Source of the DNA: Chelonoidis abingdonii
Lineage: Eukaryota; Chordata; Testudines; Testudinidae
Reading direction: 5' to 3'
Length of the DNA: 64,000 nt
Assembly (NCBI RefSeq): GCF_003597395.2
Contig: NC_133778.1
Span: 16,921,535 to 16,985,534, forward strand
Shown piece after piece: positions 27,901 through 39,900 of the stretch (the stretch's first letter is position 1; every line of letters begins with the position of its first letter). The notes under the pieces are model-generated. The model was not told where the DNA came from and did no database searches. It saw only the letters and a program-made list of their open reading frames with translations. Both the position numbers and the translations under genes were made by a program.

Positions 27901-30900
27901 TTGCAAGTGCTAAGAGATTTTAATTCTGCCGTGTAGACATCAATTTAATGATCCAAATTTTCTGCTGGTGTCAATTGGCATGGTTCCATTTAAGTCAAAG
28001 AAACTGTGCCAGTTTACACCAGGGAGGAGTTTGACTTTATACCTGGATCAGTAATATATACATCAAGGGTCGGCAACCTCTGGCACGTGGCTCGCCAGGA
28101 TAAGCACTCTGGCGAGCCAGGCCAGTTTGTTTACCGGCCACGTTGGCAGGTTTGGCGGACTGCAGCTCTCACTGGCCATGGTTCACCATCCCAGGCCAAT
28201 AGGGGCATCGGGAAGTGGCGCAGGAGAGGGATGTGCTGGCCGTGGCTTCCTGTCTTCCCTATTGACCTAGGACAATAACAATTTCCACAGCAGCTAACTC
28301 TGCTTCAGTAAGCCCCTCTGTGTCTAGCTCTCCTTCTCTGCTAGGTCCAGCTAGAACAGAAATAATGTGCAATTTAAAAAAAGTGAGGATAAGAAACCCC
28401 TGGAATATATTTATTTAGGGACATGGTAGATTCTCCATCATTTGAAGTCTTTAAATCAAGATTGGATGTCATTGGAAAATATATGCTTTACAACAAGCAG
28501 AAGTTATGGGTTTGATGCTGAAATTATTCTATGGCCTGTGGTTCATTGTGGGAAAACTTTACTGCCTACCCTGCACATTACAGGAAGTTTGAACAGCCCA
28601 CCAACGCAGCTTGCCAAGCAGTCATTTTGCTCTGTGCACTCTCAGCTATCGGAGCCAGTGACATGGAAAAGGCGCCATTTGATGAACTTCTTTTGCTTGT
28701 GCTTTCACTCTTGCATCAAGAAACTGGCAGAGTGTCCGCAAGGCACTGGTGGACATTTCCGTGGCATTTTCTGTCCCACCCAAGGTACCTGACAGATTTC
28801 CTGATGGATTGGTAGGAGGAGTACCCTGGCATTGCAGACTCACATTGGCAGAGGCTCCTCAGTATAATTGGCAAAGCTACTGATGTCACCTATGTAGACC
28901 ATTGCTTCTGGTGCAGGGCCACAATCACAGACAGGTGGAACCACATCGTCATGTGGACCTAGGATGACCAGCAGTGGGTCTAGACCAGTCGCATTAAGAA
29001 AGCCACAGTTCTGGAGCTTTTTGAGTAGTTTTCCCCACCCTCCACCATAAAGAGACAACTGAGGTAACCCTTGCCGGCCCAGAAGCGGGTTGCTATAACT
29101 GTCTGAAGCTGGATGCCCCAGACTGCTACAGGTCTATTGCCAACCAGTTTGGGGTTGGAAAGTCAACAGTTGGTAACATGGTGGCAGAGCTAATGTGAGG
29201 CAGTCAGGCATGTGGTTTGCCCCACGGTGGCAGGCATTAAAGATATTCTGGAGGTAACTGCTGACTTCGAGAAAATGGGGTTTCCTACCAGTGCTGGGGT
29301 CATGGATGAGATTCATGTGCCCATAGTTTGCCCTTCTCAAGGAGCACGAGTATGTAAACCACAAAGGATACTACTCTACTGTTATGCAGACACTAATGGA
29401 CCGCAAAGGCAGATTTATGAACAAAATCATCATGGACAGTACTGGAAAAGAGCATGGTGCCAGTTTTTCCCTACTCAGGAGTCTACATTCATGGACGGGC
29501 TGGAACATTATTCCCACAGATGACATTGACATAAACAGTGTTACTGTTATTCTGGGGGAATCCACATATCCCCTTTTGCCATGGCTTATGAAACCATACC
29601 ATGACTCAGAGGCCCTGGCAAAAGAAGGTTAAATTACACTCTCAGCAGGTGTAGAATGGTTGTTGAATCTACTTTTTGGCAGATTAAAGTCATACTGGAA
29701 GTGTCTACAGACCCATTTGGATGCCAGTATCAATACTGTCCACATTACTGTGGCTTGCTGTGCTCTTCATAACTTTTGTGAAGCCAGAGGTGAGCCATTT
29801 CCCCGAGAACGGACCTATGATAGTGAAGGGATGCTGGACTGGTACCCTCAACTGGAAAGTACAGTCCTACAGCTGGTTGCACGCACCTGGGCATCAGAAG
29901 TGAGGGATGCTTTGTGCTCTCACATTACGGACTTGCATGGCCCAATAGAAAAGGGGGAATAGTACCCAGGGATGGCTCCAGTGGTTTTGCTGCCCCAAGC
30001 AGCCAAAAAAACCCAAAAAACAGTGATTTGCAGCAATTCAGTGGGAGGTCCTTCGCTCCGAGCAGGAGCGAGGGACCCTCCGCCAAATTGCCGCCGAATA
30101 CCTGGACGTGCTGCCCCTTTCCAGAGTTGCCGCTCCAAGCACCTGCTTGCTAAGCTGGTGCCCAGAGTCAGGCCTGATAGTTCCTGTAGGAATGTGCTTG
30201 TGGGGGGAAAGTGGCTTATTATTTTTGAGGGGAGCAGAGAGCAGTGGTTGGGAGGATTGATTGAATGACATGAAGAATAATGAATTGGGGGTGGCAGAAT
30301 GGGTGCACAGATGGAATTTATTGAAATGTGAGTTGCCATAGCTAGCTAAATTGAGGAATACTATTTGCTTACTAATGTTTAATTGCTCCTGAACATGTTT
30401 TTAGTTTTATTAGCCCAAATCATGATTGCTCGAAGTGATGCAATAAACCTTTTTGAAAACATAATATGCTTTATTTGTAAACATGTCTTAAAATAGCAAA
30501 ACACTCACAGGCTGTTGGGCAGACCAGCTGCCTTAACAAAACCATATACAAACGCACAAAAAAAAAAAAAAAAAAAAAGAGCAGGAAGTATTTAATACCT
30601 GACACAATCCCCATGCCGCTACATGTCCTCTAGCTCCATGTTCTCCTTTCCCTTCTTTACACATTTTCCCTTCACTTGGCAGAGAGGTAGGGAGGTGGAG
30701 GTTTACACTAGAGAAGAGTTGAAAAAGAAAGGCTGCATGGAGTTTAGTTAACCTACCCCACTGCTTCTGAGTCCTGAATGCATTGACCACCCTGATATGG
30801 GGTTGTCCAAGCTACTATAGGATTAAGGTATGTTGCAGGGTGATCCTGCCATGGTGTGGGGGAGGCAGCAGGAGATGGTACTCTGGCAGCCATTATGGAC

Positions 30901-33900
30901 AGGAGTCTCTGAAACAGTTCTCTATTGAGCTCTGTCTCCTTCCCTAAGCTGCCATTCCTGTTCCAGGAACTGCTTTCCGAGTGCCAGCCCCATCGCTGAA
31001 ACCCTGTTCTCTACCTGGGTGTTGTTCCCCAACCTTTCCTCTTGTCTGTCAATATTCTGTTGTTGCAGTCTTTTATCCTTCTTCTGGTACCGGACCCACT
31101 GATCTGCCCAGTTAAGATCATCGACCATAACTTTGTCATGGAAACTCTTCCTTGTGAATGAAGGTACCTTGGGCCAGGAATCGAGTTCCTGAAGAACAGC
31201 AGACAGTAGAGGTTGAGGGTGCTGAAATAGGACAAGAAAAAAGGATTGTCTAAAGCAGGGGCAGCTCTAGACATTTTGCTGCCGAAGCATGGCGGCATGC
31301 TGCGGGGGGCGCTCTGCCGGTCACCGGTCCCGCGGCTCCGGTGGACCTCCTGCAGGCGTGCCTGTGAAGGGTCCGCTGGTCCCATGGCTTAAGTGGAACC
31401 GCGGGACCAGAGGACTCTCCGCAGGCATGCCGCCAAAGGCTGCCTGCCTGCCGCCCTGCCGGCGACCGGCAGAGTGCCCCCCACAGCATGCTGCCCCAAG
31501 CACACGCTTGGCATGCTGGGGCCTGGAGCAACCCCTGGTCTAGACGAGATCAGTAGCACAAAAATTAATTATGGTGGAATCTCAAGAACATAAAATGTAA
31601 CCTTTCTAAAGTGAACACATATTGTGAAGGGGCTGCAATCCTCATGCTGTCTCTGAACACAGCCTGTTAGTCACTGTTACAGAAGTGTGGGACAATGGTA
31701 AGTTTAAAATTATCTTTTTTCTGTTTCATAAAAATGTCATAACTAATTGTCATGCAGGGGAGGAGGAGAGGTGTGTATAATGCCATTGATGCATAAGGCT
31801 TTTTCTGTCATTTCAGGTCTTTCATATTTTGGAAGATGACATAAGTGTTCTTATGATGCCCTATTGGCAGAGGGACATGTTATTCCAAGCTGCTGGAGGG
31901 AAACATGCAGTGTGTGCAGCTGCAGTATTCAGACATATAGTGACCAAACAGCAAGTTTGAAAGTTGGGTGGACTAGTCAGCTAAACAAGGGGATCTGGAA
32001 AATAAGCCCTTCCCCCCTTCAGGAGAAGCATGCAGGTATAAGCAGCCAGGATTCAGCCAGAATCCATGAAGGAATTAATTTTATGAACTGACACAGCATC
32101 CTTGGCTTACCCTGTTACTGCCACATGCAAATATGCTAAAATCTGCAGCTTTTCTCCACCCTGTACCTGGCGCACAGTTCTGGGAAAAAAACTAATACCC
32201 CACTCATATTTCAGAGAAATGAATTTGTGACCTGCAGACTGCATGGATTACCTCTACCAGAAATGGACTAGATTTGGAAATTGAAGACTTTTTCCCAAAC
32301 ACCCACACTCAGTTTGCTGTTTACAGGCAGCTGCATAGACCCAGGAGGAATGATTACAGAGTGGCATATTTCTTACTGCTGAAAGGAAATCATGAATGAC
32401 CCTAGCAAACATCTGTGACTTAGCAGTTACAATAACCTTTACAGCTGTTCATGAATCTTTGAAATTTCAAGTTGCCTTTTTGAACTAAACAGTTAGGGAA
32501 AGGGAAGGCGAACAACATGGTGCTTTGCTACAATTCACCATTATTGGTCATGTGCTAATAGCTGGGACTTATTTTTACATTGCTTCTTAGAGCAGAAATC
32601 GCTCCCATTACTGTAATACTAAACTGTAAATTTGAATCATGCACTTACCGGGCACTGGGGCCACTTTGGACTCCGCCGTGTTTGCTGCACACTTGGCAGT
32701 GGGCTGTTCCTCGGGCAGGGGGATCAAACAGCTCTTCCAAGTAGGAACCAAGAACTTGCTGTTGATCCTGATCCACGGCCTGCTCTGGAACTGGTTTCAT
32801 TAAGAGAGTCACTTCATACTCCTTACTCGGAGCCTGCTGCTGACTGCTTTCAGTCCTCATGGTGGATTCAGGGGCCAACATAGAATATCAGGGTTGGAAG
32901 GGACCTCAGGAGGTCATCTAGTCCGACCCCCTGCTCAAAGCAGGACCAATCCCCAACTAAATCATCCCAACTAGGGCTTTGTCAAGCTGGGTTTTAAAAA
33001 CCTCTAAGGCTGGAAATGCCACCATCTCCCTACGTAACCCATTCTAGTGCTTCACCACTCTCCTAGTGAAATCATTTTTCCTCATATCCAACCTAGACCT
33101 CCACCAATGCAACTTGAGACCATTAGTCCTTGTTCTGTCATCTGCCACCACTGAGAACAGTCTAGATCCATCCTCTTTGGAACCACCCTTCAGGTAGTTG
33201 AAGGCTGCTATCAAATTCCGCCCCCCTTCTTTTCTGAAGACTAAATAAGACGAGTTCTCTCATAAGTCATGTGCCCCAGCCCCCTAATCATTTCTGTTGC
33301 CCTCCGCTGGACGCTCCAATTTGTCCACATCCTTTCTGTAGTGGGGGGGCCCAAAACTGGATGCAATACTCCAGATGTGGCCTCGCCAGTGCCACTTCCC
33401 TCAGTCTGCTGCCAATGCTCCTACTAATGCAGCCCAATATGCCATTAGCCTTCTTGGCAACAAGGGCACACTGCTGACTCATATAAAGCTTCTCATCTAC
33501 TGTAATCACCAGATCCTTTTCTGCAGAACTGCCGCTTAGCCAGACGGTCCCCAGCCTGTAGAAGTGCATGGAATTCTTCTGTCCTAAGTGCAAGACTCTG
33601 CACTTGTCATTGTTGAACCTCATCAGATTTCTTTTGGCCCAATCCTCCAATTTGTCTAGGTCACTCTGGACCCTATCCCTAACCTCCAGCTTATCTACCT
33701 CTCCCCACAGCTTAGGGTAATCTGTGAACTTACTGAGGGTGCAATCCATTCCTTCATCCACATCATTAATGAAGATATTGAACAAAACCTGCCCCAGGAC
33801 CAATCCCTGGGGCACTCTGCTTGATACTGGTTACCAACTAGACATCGAGCCCTTGATTGCTACCATTGAGCCCAATGATCTAGCCAACTTTTTATCCACC

Positions 33901-36900
33901 TTATAGTCCACTCATCCAATCCATACTCTTTTAACTTGCTGGCAAGAATGCTGTGGGAGACCATATCAAAAGCTTTCCTAAAGTCGAGGTATATCACGTC
34001 CACCACTTTCCCCGTATTCACAGAACCAGTTATCTCATCATAGAAAGCAATCAGGTTGTTCAGGCATGACTTACCCGTGGTGAATGCATGTTAACGGTTC
34101 CTGATCACTTTCCTCTCCTTCATGTACTTCAATATGGAATCCATGATTTTTCCAGGGACTGAGGTGAGGCTGACCAGTCTGTAGTTCCCTGGATTCTCCT
34201 TCTTCCCCTTTTTAAAGGGCAACATCATGACAGACCAGGTCATCATGAAGCACGGTTGGCTCTGTGCTGGGTGCAATGCCCAGAACCCAGTCAAAGTCTT
34301 CTTAAAATGGGCATGTCATTAGCAAGTTGCCTGAGGTGCGCTTCTTGTTCCTGGTCTTCCTGTATTCACTCTTTAGCCTCTTAATAGGACCACTTGTCCA
34401 GAAAATCTGTAGAGCTGCCAGCTCTTTATCTATTTGCTGGCATGCGTAATCGTTCCTGGTATTTTACTTGCCTTGCATCAGAGATTCACAAAATTTGGCT
34501 GTGCTCCATGGCTATGGCCATGAAGCAGCTCACTTTGCAAGAGGCTTGATTGTTTTGCTCTCTATTGCAAGCCCAGAGGCTCTCTATAGTGTGCTTGCAG
34601 ATCGGTGATCAGAAGAGAATGGGTTAATGTGACATGAGCTGCTGCCATTTGCCAAAGTGGGGGTTGGCTTCTGTTTTCAATAGAGTGGATTGGAGATTGT
34701 TGGGATAGAGAGGACTAAGGAAGTTGTCCCATGGAATTGTAGGATACTTCTGGCAGACAGGGCCGGCGCTTTGGGTGCCAGGATTTGGGGGGGTGGCATT
34801 TTGCCACCCTCGGCGGCAATTCAGCGGTGGGGGGTCCTTCCGCACTCCAGGTCTTTGGCAGTAATTCTGCAGCAGGTCCTTCACTCACTCCAGGACCCGC
34901 TGCCGAAGTGCCCCAAACACCAGAAGCGTGGAAGGACTCCTCCCGCCGCAGAATTGCCGCCAACGACTGGGAGCGCGGAAGGAACGCCCTCCTAGGGCAC
35001 CAAAAACCCTGGCACCGCTCTTGTTGGCAGACTACTGGGACATATATCAAGAGGACTGCATCTGCACTGCTAAGTAATAGGGGTGAAACCCCTGGTCCCA
35101 GCTTGACTTGTGCTTGGACCCTGCAGGGTCTTGGGAGTGAGTCCTGAGTTAGAGCAATTGCAGTGTAGATGCAGAAGGGGTTAGGCTTGAGCCCAAGCTC
35201 AAGCACAGGCTTACACTGCAATGTAGACATACCCATAGGGGCCAGTCCTGTGAGATGCTGAACATCTTCAACTCCCACTGAAATTAATGGTAGCTGAGAT
35301 GGTGCATGTGAAGCCTACTCTTTCAAAAATGTACTCTGTCCTGACTCAAGACTAGGGTTGCCAATCCTCCAGGATTGTCCTGGAGTCTCCAGGAATTAGA
35401 GATAAATCTTTAAAGATTATGTCATGTGATGAAACCTCCAAGAATACAGCCAACCAAAATTGGCAACCCTGCTCAAGACATGATCCTGTAAACAGGAAAA
35501 TGAGTAACTTTGCACACGGGAGTAGTCTTCTTCACTCCTAGTCAGTGGAAATACTTGCACAGGTTAAGTTACTCAGGTGTATGTTTGCTGACAGAAATGG
35601 GCACAGAAATAGCTAAAGATTCTCAGAACCACACAGGACAGGGCCATTAAATGCTGAAATATAAGGACTATTAAAAGGACTAGTAGAGCTGGTCAAGAAT
35701 TTTCCAATGAAACATTTTTCATCAGGAAATGTTGATCTGTTCATTTTCTGATTCAAAATGACTTTTTGCTTAGAAATTTTAATTTGTACTAAAATAAATT
35801 TTTTAAAAAATTAAAAGGTAGGTATCAAAATGAGATGTTTCAACTGATCCGAACCAAAAAAGTTTTCAGCTCATTGGTTCACAAAAAAATTTGATATTGA
35901 CTTTTTGTCCCATCTCAGGGTGGGAAAAAAATTCAAAAAACACAAAACCACATTCTAACAGGATAAGAAAACCTTTTCTAAACCCAGATCTAAATACTAG
36001 TGTTAACTTTGCATATCCAGGCTTTTTACAAACCTTCTGGCCAAGTCTTGCTCAGCTGATATGTATAATTTCATTGAAGGGGTCAGTGGGGCTACTCGCA
36101 TGAGGAAAGTGAGCAAATGAGTTCTGTCTTTACCCCTAGTGTGAGTTTTTCTGAGTGCATACTGACTGATGTATTTCTTCTTTCAAAAATAGAGCTGGAA
36201 GAAACCGTTTAGTAAGAGACAGATTTATAACACCGTTACATCTTGCTTATGTGAACCAACACATTATCCAATAGAAAGTTAAACTAGAACTCTTGGATGT
36301 AATAGAAGATTGGGGAGGACGATTTCAATTGAGCAATATACAGCAACTGTCTTATTTCGCCAGTGCTAACCAGCTTTTATCTCTCTCTCTCCGCCTCAGC
36401 AGTGAGCAAGATAAAGCTGTATTACTATCTTGTGGGCAGCACTTCTCCACAGGAGTTTGCCTCTAGTTTAGAGAAATGGGTGGTATTTATTTATTGTCTG
36501 CCCTGAGTAGATATTAGGTGCATCGTCTCTAATTATCCTGCTCTAGTTTGTGTGTGTGGATAGCACTTTTGATTGCAATAACCTCATCTTTCCAAGGACA
36601 GTGGCTTCTGTCGAAACTTTCTGTGCAATCAGTGGAGGCTATACAGAAGGTCCTTAACAAGAAGGATCATCATAAGGGAACAATGGGATAGATCCATCCC
36701 TGTCCTGGGGCCAGGACAGGCAGCGTGCACTCTCCACTTTGAGAGCTGGCAGGAGCTGGCTCGACCCCAGGCACAGGGGAGGGCAGCCTTGTGCACTGCC
36801 CTGTCTCTTGTCTCTGTTGTGACAGTCCCATGGGCCATTCCAGGAATGTTGAATCACCAGAGCCCAGGACCATCCTGGCCACACCTTCTCCATCCTGCCC

Positions 36901-39900
36901 ATGTCCTGGGCTTCCTGGAATGCCCCTGTGCATAGGCTGCTGTGGAAGCAGTTCAGCTCCTGGAGTACTGACCCCCTGCACCCTGGTGGGAAGGTTCTTA
37001 TACCTGCGCTATGACCCCTTTGCACCAGCCCAGCTGCAATATTTGTTCTCTCTCATGCTCTGCATTAAGGAGTGTGCATGGAAGGTAATTTAGTCCAGTA
37101 ACTTCCCCTGTCACTCTCTGTTGCCTGGCAGGTACCTGAGAAAGCAGTTAAACAAATGGAAAGATGAAGTGCTGCTCCTCCACAAGTCCCAGGAAGACAA
37201 AAGCTGCAGACTAGAAGCAAAGCTCCAAGTCCTAATAGCAAACCATGAATGTGTGCAGGCGGAGCTGCAGCAAATGAGGCAGGAAATAAAGGTACAGAGA
37301 ACAATGTGCCAAGAATCTTGACAACAATTTGGCTATTGGCATGCTTTGAGCACTGTGCACCAGCATTGTCTCATTGTTACTTTGTGTTCCTCCTGTTGTC
37401 TCTTGTCCATAGATAGGTACATAGACAGACAGACAGTAAGCCAGAACTCTTTTTGTTCTGTTTATACAGCACCTAGCACAATGGGACTCTGATCCACAAT
37501 GGGGCTCATAGGCACTACCACAATACAAATAAATACATAAGAATTATAATATGTGAGTGAAAACACCCTTAGAGAAATTCCAACCATAAAAAAGTCTCCA
37601 AAGAGAATTGCTCAATGCATCTTAATCAAGACTGCACACATCACTAAACAGTGCAGTCTAAAGAACAATCTTACCTTGTCAGATGATAAGAATTAGAGAT
37701 CTAGTCTGATAATTAAAGGAAAGTCTTTCCTTGCTGTGGATCAATATCTTATTTTGCCTTTTTCTTTTGAAATATTTTAATTCTGATTCATTTAAAGTAA
37801 CCTTTGGTTTCTAAAGTTTAAATGATGTTCTCACTCTAAAATATTAGTCCATATGCTATTCAAATACATGCCATTTTACAACTGGATATATATGCAATTT
37901 GTTTGCAAGAGTCATACGTACACAGACACATATATATACTGAAATATGCATGCACACCTTGCATGGGTGTGTATGAGTGTGTGTGTGTATATATTTTTTT
38001 CTTAGTTAAATTCTTTTAGAATATTTTTCCAGCAAATCAAATCTTGAGCTACTATGACATCCCCTTTTTACTGGTGCAATAAAGTATAATATCTTGAGAC
38101 TGAAATTACAATAAATTGAGACACTGAAAATTGTGGAATGAAACCTGTGTACAATATAATTAGACCCAATACACTTAAAATCCAGGGCTGCCCAGAGGAT
38201 TCAGGGGGCCTGGGTCTTCAGCGGTGGGGGCCTACCGCCACCGAATGCTGCCAAAGACCCGGCACTTCGGCAGCAGGTCCCGGGGCGGAAGAACCCCCCG
38301 TCGCCAAATTGCTGCCAAAGAACTGGAGCTGAAGAAGCTCCAGGGGCCTGGCCTCTGCAAGAGTTTTCCGGGGCCCCTGGAGCGAGTGAAGGACCCCACT
38401 CCAGGGGCCCCAAAAAACTTTTGTGAGGGCCCCTGCAGGGGCCAGGGCAAATTGCCCCATTTGCTGCCCCCTGCGCCCCCCCCCCCCCAGGCGGCCCTGT
38501 TAAAATCAGCAGGGGATAACTAGAAGAAGAAAAAGGCAGAGACAAGGTGTTTCTGGATAGGCACCAAAGTTTTTATGGGCCTGATCCAAAGTCCACTGAA
38601 GTCAATGGAATAACTCCTAGTGATTAGTTGTTATGTTGCAGTAGTGTTGAAAGTCCCCAGCCATGATCAGGACTCCATTGTGCTAAGTGCTGTCCAAGCT
38701 TATGAAGAGAAAGTCCCTGTCCTGAAAAGCTACAAACTAATTAGACAAGACCGACAAGGGAAGCATTACTATCCCCTCTTTACAGGTGGGGAAACTGAGT
38801 CATGAAGATTCACTGATTTGCCCAAAGTCATACAAGGTTTCTGTGGTAGGGATGGGAGGGAACTGAAACCAGATCTCGAGTCTCATTTCAGTTCTTTAAC
38901 CACAAAACAATCCTACCTCTTTAACAGGCTTTCATTGGCTTTGTATGAAGCTTTATAAGCAACAGGTTTCCTGTGCTGTGTTCATTTCAGGTAATGTTAC
39001 AACCACCAAACCATCCTTCATTTGTATTGTGTCAAAATATGATGTCAAAAAGCAAAGACCCCTGGGAGGAAAGAAAGCTTCACAATGGATCACATTCAGC
39101 TCTGGCAAAACCCATCCCCACTAGCTATACTGAGTGGAAATCTCTGGATCCCTCCTCAGCTGCAGAAAAACAGCAGCTACTACAGACTCAATCTGATCCA
39201 GTTGCAATGAACCTGAGATCATCAGGTACCACTTCAGGGTCGATATTCCTGCAGAATGGCAATCCCCTAATGAGACAGCATGAAAAATCAAAGAAGGGAA
39301 TTCCTCAGACAGATCTGGAGGGGATATCACAACCTGAAAGGTCCAGGAACCTTCCCCAGGAAATTATGACCACAGCTTCTAGTCCCACAGGAGGGGAAGT
39401 GCCATTTAATGAGAAGGAGGTGAATGAAGAGAAGGAACTGCAGCAGCTAGTGCTGAAGCTGAAGGATGCTTTATCTCTCCAACTGCAACCAGGTAAGAGT
39501 TCTAAAGTCACAGATATTGGGCCTGATTGATATCTGACCTACATCCAGTTTACTCCAGCATAGTTCTATAGACTTCATTGGAGCTACTCCAGACATATGT
39601 ACATAAGTGAGTGGAGAATTAGACCTGCTGGACCAAATTCTCTATTCTGGTGTAAATGGGTGAAGCATCACTGACTTAGTAAAGTTTCACTCTTTGACAC
39701 CAACAGAGAATTTAGTCCATTGAGTCTAGCATAAGGTGCCTTTATATTTACACTTTGGGTCGGTTAGGTGCTGCACTTATCTGCATTCTGAGCAACTCTA
39801 GGAATTGCCGAGAATATAAAGGTTGCAACATGTGAGATGCTCATTAAATATTACTTAAGCCTGTACTCAGATATTGTTCAGTCTTTCTGTGTAGTTATAT

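Larger units (their letters stand above)
28546..35234 (+). mobile_element. Dead two-gene Harbinger element with nested insertions
   Basis: A transposase remnant on + (about 28560-29962) and a Myb/SANT-like partner gene on - (about 34640 down to 30890) face each other, the usual vertebrate Harbinger layout. The right end TGCAATGTAGACATACCC is at 35217-35234. The left terminus is not visible beside the LINE fragment. Four later insertions lie within it: MITEs at 29967-30176, 31256-31537 and 34758-35023, and a CR1 at 32881-34223. The whole is in DYTN intron 11. Both genes are broken, so it cannot encode its own transposition. Confidence 0.8.

Noticed and set aside
29920..30339. 139-codon open frame on the - strand
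   Set aside because: It covers a MITE and its flanks; no homology or splice context.
34091..34294. 67-codon frame that looks like one protein
   Set aside because: It is a chance fusion across the junction of the CR1 and the Harbinger Myb-like gene.
34715..35278. 187-codon open frame on the - strand
   Set aside because: It crosses a MITE inserted in the Harbinger element; GC-rich sequence lacks stops by chance.
36629..37025. Overlapping - strand frames near exon 12
   Set aside because: Several overlapping frames without homology; likely random.
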